Shown: positions 14,764 to 16,122 of the stretch, in pieces | How positions within the stretch are numbered: position 1 is the first letter of the stretch | How the letters are laid out: the number at the start of each line of letters is the position of its first letter | Assembly: GCA_002309765.1 (NCBI GenBank) | Contig: DBXY01000055.1 | Span: 52,194-68,315 of the forward strand | Length of the DNA stretch: 16,122 nucleotides | Source of the DNA: Verrucomicrobia bacterium UBA1200 | Lineage (GTDB): Bacteria > Verrucomicrobiota > Kiritimatiellia > RFP12 > UBA1067 | Direction of reading: 5' to 3' | Position numbers and translations under genes: made by a program | Notes under the pieces: generated by a model | Seen by the model: the letters and a program-made list of their open reading frames with translations, nothing else | Database searches by the model: none | What the model was told of the DNA's origin: nothing

Positions 14764-15888
14764 ATGAAGAAGGAACAGACAGAACTGTTAAAGGAAAGGA
14801 GCGCGACAAGAATGACGAAGGGGCATCCCTTGCAAACGACGCCGACATACGATGCACTGGTTTCAGCCATCGAGGGTCTTGTCCTGGACGCCCGCGCCGG
14901 ATTGAAGGCGGCAATGAACGCCATTATGCTCCAAACCTATTGGCGGACGGGCGAGTATATCGTGGAGTATGAGCAGAATGGTTCTGACCGGGCAATCTAC
15001 GGCGCCGGGTTGATGCGCAGGCTTGCTCGAGATTTATCGCTCAAATTAGGTCGTGGTTTTAGCCATGCGAACCTCGTCTATATGCGCAAGTTGTATGTGG
15101 TCTCACAAAAAAGTCAGACGTCTGACCTTTTCAAGAAAAGCCAGACGTCTGGATTTTTGACGTGGAGCCATTATCTCGAGATACTTCGCGCCGACGATCC
15201 GCTTGAAATCGCATTTTACGCGAAGGAGTGCGAGAATTCGAAATGGAGTGTCCGCGAACTGCATCGCCAGATGCAATCGATGCTGTTCCATCGCATTGCG
15301 CTTTCGCGGGACAAGGAAGGCGTACTCGCCTTGGCTAACAAGGGAGACCATGTTCAGAAACCGGAAGACATTCTCCGTGACCCGTATGTTCTTGAATTTG
15401 CGGGGCTTCCTGTCGCAGAGCGATTGAAAGAGAGTCGGCTTCACTCCGCGCTTGTCGAGCATTTGCGGGACTTCCTTCTTGAACTCGGTCGAGGATTCTC
15501 CTTTGTCGCCAGCCAATACCGCATACCACTCAACACGGATCATCCGTGCAGGGTTGATCTCGTGTTCTATAACTTCCTGCTCAAGTGCTTTGTCCTCATA
15601 GACCTCAAGCGCGGAATGGTGAAGCACCAGGACATCGGGCAGATGAACATGTATCTGAACTACTTCAAGTCCGAAGTAGGCGGCAAGGGAGACGCCGAAC
15701 CGGTAGGAATCGTCCTGGGTGCCAACAAGGACGATCTGGTTGTGCAGTTCGCCACGCAGGGGATTTCCAACCGCCTCTTCGTGAGCAAATACCAGTTGTA
15801 TTTGCCAAACGAAGATCAGCTGCGGGACAAGTTGGCAGCGTTGCTCGAAAATGCCGGTAAAGACAAACGGAAAAGCCATGACAAATGA
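14764..15888 (+). CDS. DUF1016/YhcG-type PD-(D/E)XK nuclease
   Basis: 374-aa member of the YhcG/DUF1016 family of predicted nucleases, frequent in defence islands and near restriction-modification genes. The N-terminal domain carries the family landmarks TYWRTGEYIVEYEQ, YGAGLMRRLARDLS, GRGFSHANLVYMRKLY and TWSHYLEIL. The C-terminal PD-(D/E)XK domain has HLRDFLLELGRGFSFVASQY, VDLVFYN with D265, VLIDLKRG with D280 and K282, and QMNMYLNYF. The biological role is not established; a nucleic-acid-cutting defence or mobile-element function is inferred. ATG 14764 is chosen for the AAGGAG at 14752-14757; an upstream in-frame extension to about 14632 overlaps the small gene in another frame and lacks family resemblance. 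Residues 116-133 are a 9-aa tandem repeat (KSQTSDLFK and KSQTSGFLT). The gene is flanked by direct repeats and is full length. Confidence 0.9.
   Translation: MKKEQTELLKERSATRMTKGHPLQTTPTYDALVSAIEGLVLDARAGLKAAMNAIMLQTYWRTGEYIVEYEQNGSDRAIYGAGLMRRLARDLSLKLGRGFSHANLVYMRKLYVVSQKSQTSDLFKKSQTSGFLTWSHYLEILRADDPLEIAFYAKECENSKWSVRELHRQMQSMLFHRIALSRDKEGVLALANKGDHVQKPEDILRDPYVLEFAGLPVAERLKESRLHSALVEHLRDFLLELGRGFSFVASQYRIPLNTDHPCRVDLVFYNFLLKCFVLIDLKRGMVKHQDIGQMNMYLNYFKSEVGGKGDAEPVGIVLGANKDDLVVQFATQGISNRLFVSKYQLYLPNEDQLRDKLAALLENAGKDKRKSHDK
15109..15162 (+). repeat. In-frame 27-bp tandem repeat built on perfect palindromes
   Basis: Units 15109-15135 and 15136-15162 encode KSQTSDLFK and KSQTSGFLT. Each contains CAGACGTCTG. 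The first lies within the 14-base perfect palindrome GTCAGACGTCTGAC (15113-15126), the second within the 12-base palindrome CCAGACGTCTGG (15141-15152). The flanking bases differ between units, yet each stays palindromic. Confidence 0.85.
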
Positions 15889-15910
15889 ATGATTGAAAGG
15901 AGCGTTTCCC

Positions 15911-16122
15911 ATGCCCCGGCACCCCAAAACACCCGAATCCGAACAATCCATCCCCGAGATGGTGGATGAACTGACGCGCCAGGAGATTGCCACTTGGTAC
16001 AAGGACGGCAAGTTGACGCCTCATGGAAGGGAAATGGCGAAGTTCCTGGACCGGGCCTTTCCGGCGGAGAAGGTGGACAAATGGGGCTTCCTTCTCACGC
16101 GCAAGGAGCGCGAGGCCATCAA
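15911..16122 (+). CDS. Unknown small gene, second copy, cut by window end
   Basis: Reading frame from ATG 15911, preceded by AAGGAG (15897-15902), and still open at the last base. The visible 70 residues begin MPRHPKTPESEQSIPEMVDE, include RQEIATWYKDGKLTPHGREM and reach WGFLLTRKEREAI. It appears to be the intact form of the copy at 14556, since it has a proper ribosome binding site and no stop. Its spacing of 22 bases from the DUF1016 stop suggests co-transcription. The family is unknown to me. The charged, helical N-terminus and the LDRAFP/WGF motifs give no function. Confidence 0.65.
   Translation, partial: MPRHPKTPESEQSIPEMVDELTRQEIATWYKDGKLTPHGREMAKFLDRAFPAEKVDKWGFLLTRKEREAI
15932..16099 (+). 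repeat. Direct repeat, copy 2, downstream of the DUF1016 gene
   Basis: Partner of 14577-14744, 1355 bases further on and in the same orientation. Together the two copies bracket the whole DUF1016 gene. Confidence 0.85.

Noticed and set aside
15103..16011. Minus-strand frame of 302 codons
   Set aside because: Antisense to the well-supported DUF1016 gene and the repeat; no motif or ribosome binding site.

Overview
The window looks like a chromosomal segment of a Gram-negative, polysaccharide-degrading bacterium, most probably from the Planctomycetota-Verrucomicrobiota-Lentisphaerota group. The inference rests on the first three genes (a Gfo/Idh/MocA oxidoreductase, a GH123/DUF4091-type secreted protein and a secreted DUF1080 protein), a combination common in that group. 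No rRNA or tRNA gene is present to confirm it. All genes lie on the + strand.

Region 1 (1-7865) is visibly GC-rich and closely packed, with gaps of 19-34 bases. It holds the 5'-truncated oxidoreductase, a 1162-aa GH123-like exported protein, a 374-aa exported DUF1080 protein, and a 654-aa membrane-anchored protein with two CbbX/SpoVK-type AAA+ domains. The first three fit glycan or sugar catabolism. The role of the AAA+ protein there is unclear.

Region 2 (7866-8147) is a gene-free, AT-rich junction with a 12-bp-arm hairpin, a 31-base perfect palindrome (apart from its centre base) and a strong-looking sigma70 promoter (8008-8036). Base composition changes here, and everything downstream has defence-island character.

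Region 3 (8148-11019) is a tightly coupled six-gene operon, mostly with 4-base ATGA overlaps. In order: a protein with an intact N-terminal domain followed by a C5-cytosine methyltransferase domain cut off after motif II; a DUF3883-like PD-(D/E)XK nuclease candidate; a 64-aa DpnD/PcfM-like protein; a 185-aa protein I do not recognise; a stand-alone RadC/JAB metalloprotease-fold protein; and a 51-aa protein resembling the C-terminal tail of larger restriction-modification methylases. It reads either as a restriction-modification locus that lost its methyltransferase core or as an uncharacterised derived system.

Region 4 (11020-14477) has its own candidate promoter and an AAA+ ATPase plus subtilisin-like protease pair matching the IetAS anti-phage system, with the catalytic residues present. 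Region 5 (14478-16122) holds a DUF1016/YhcG-type PD-(D/E)XK nuclease gene flanked by two diverged direct copies of the start of an unknown small gene. The second copy runs off the window end. The nuclease gene also carries an in-frame 27-bp tandem repeat built around two perfect palindromes.
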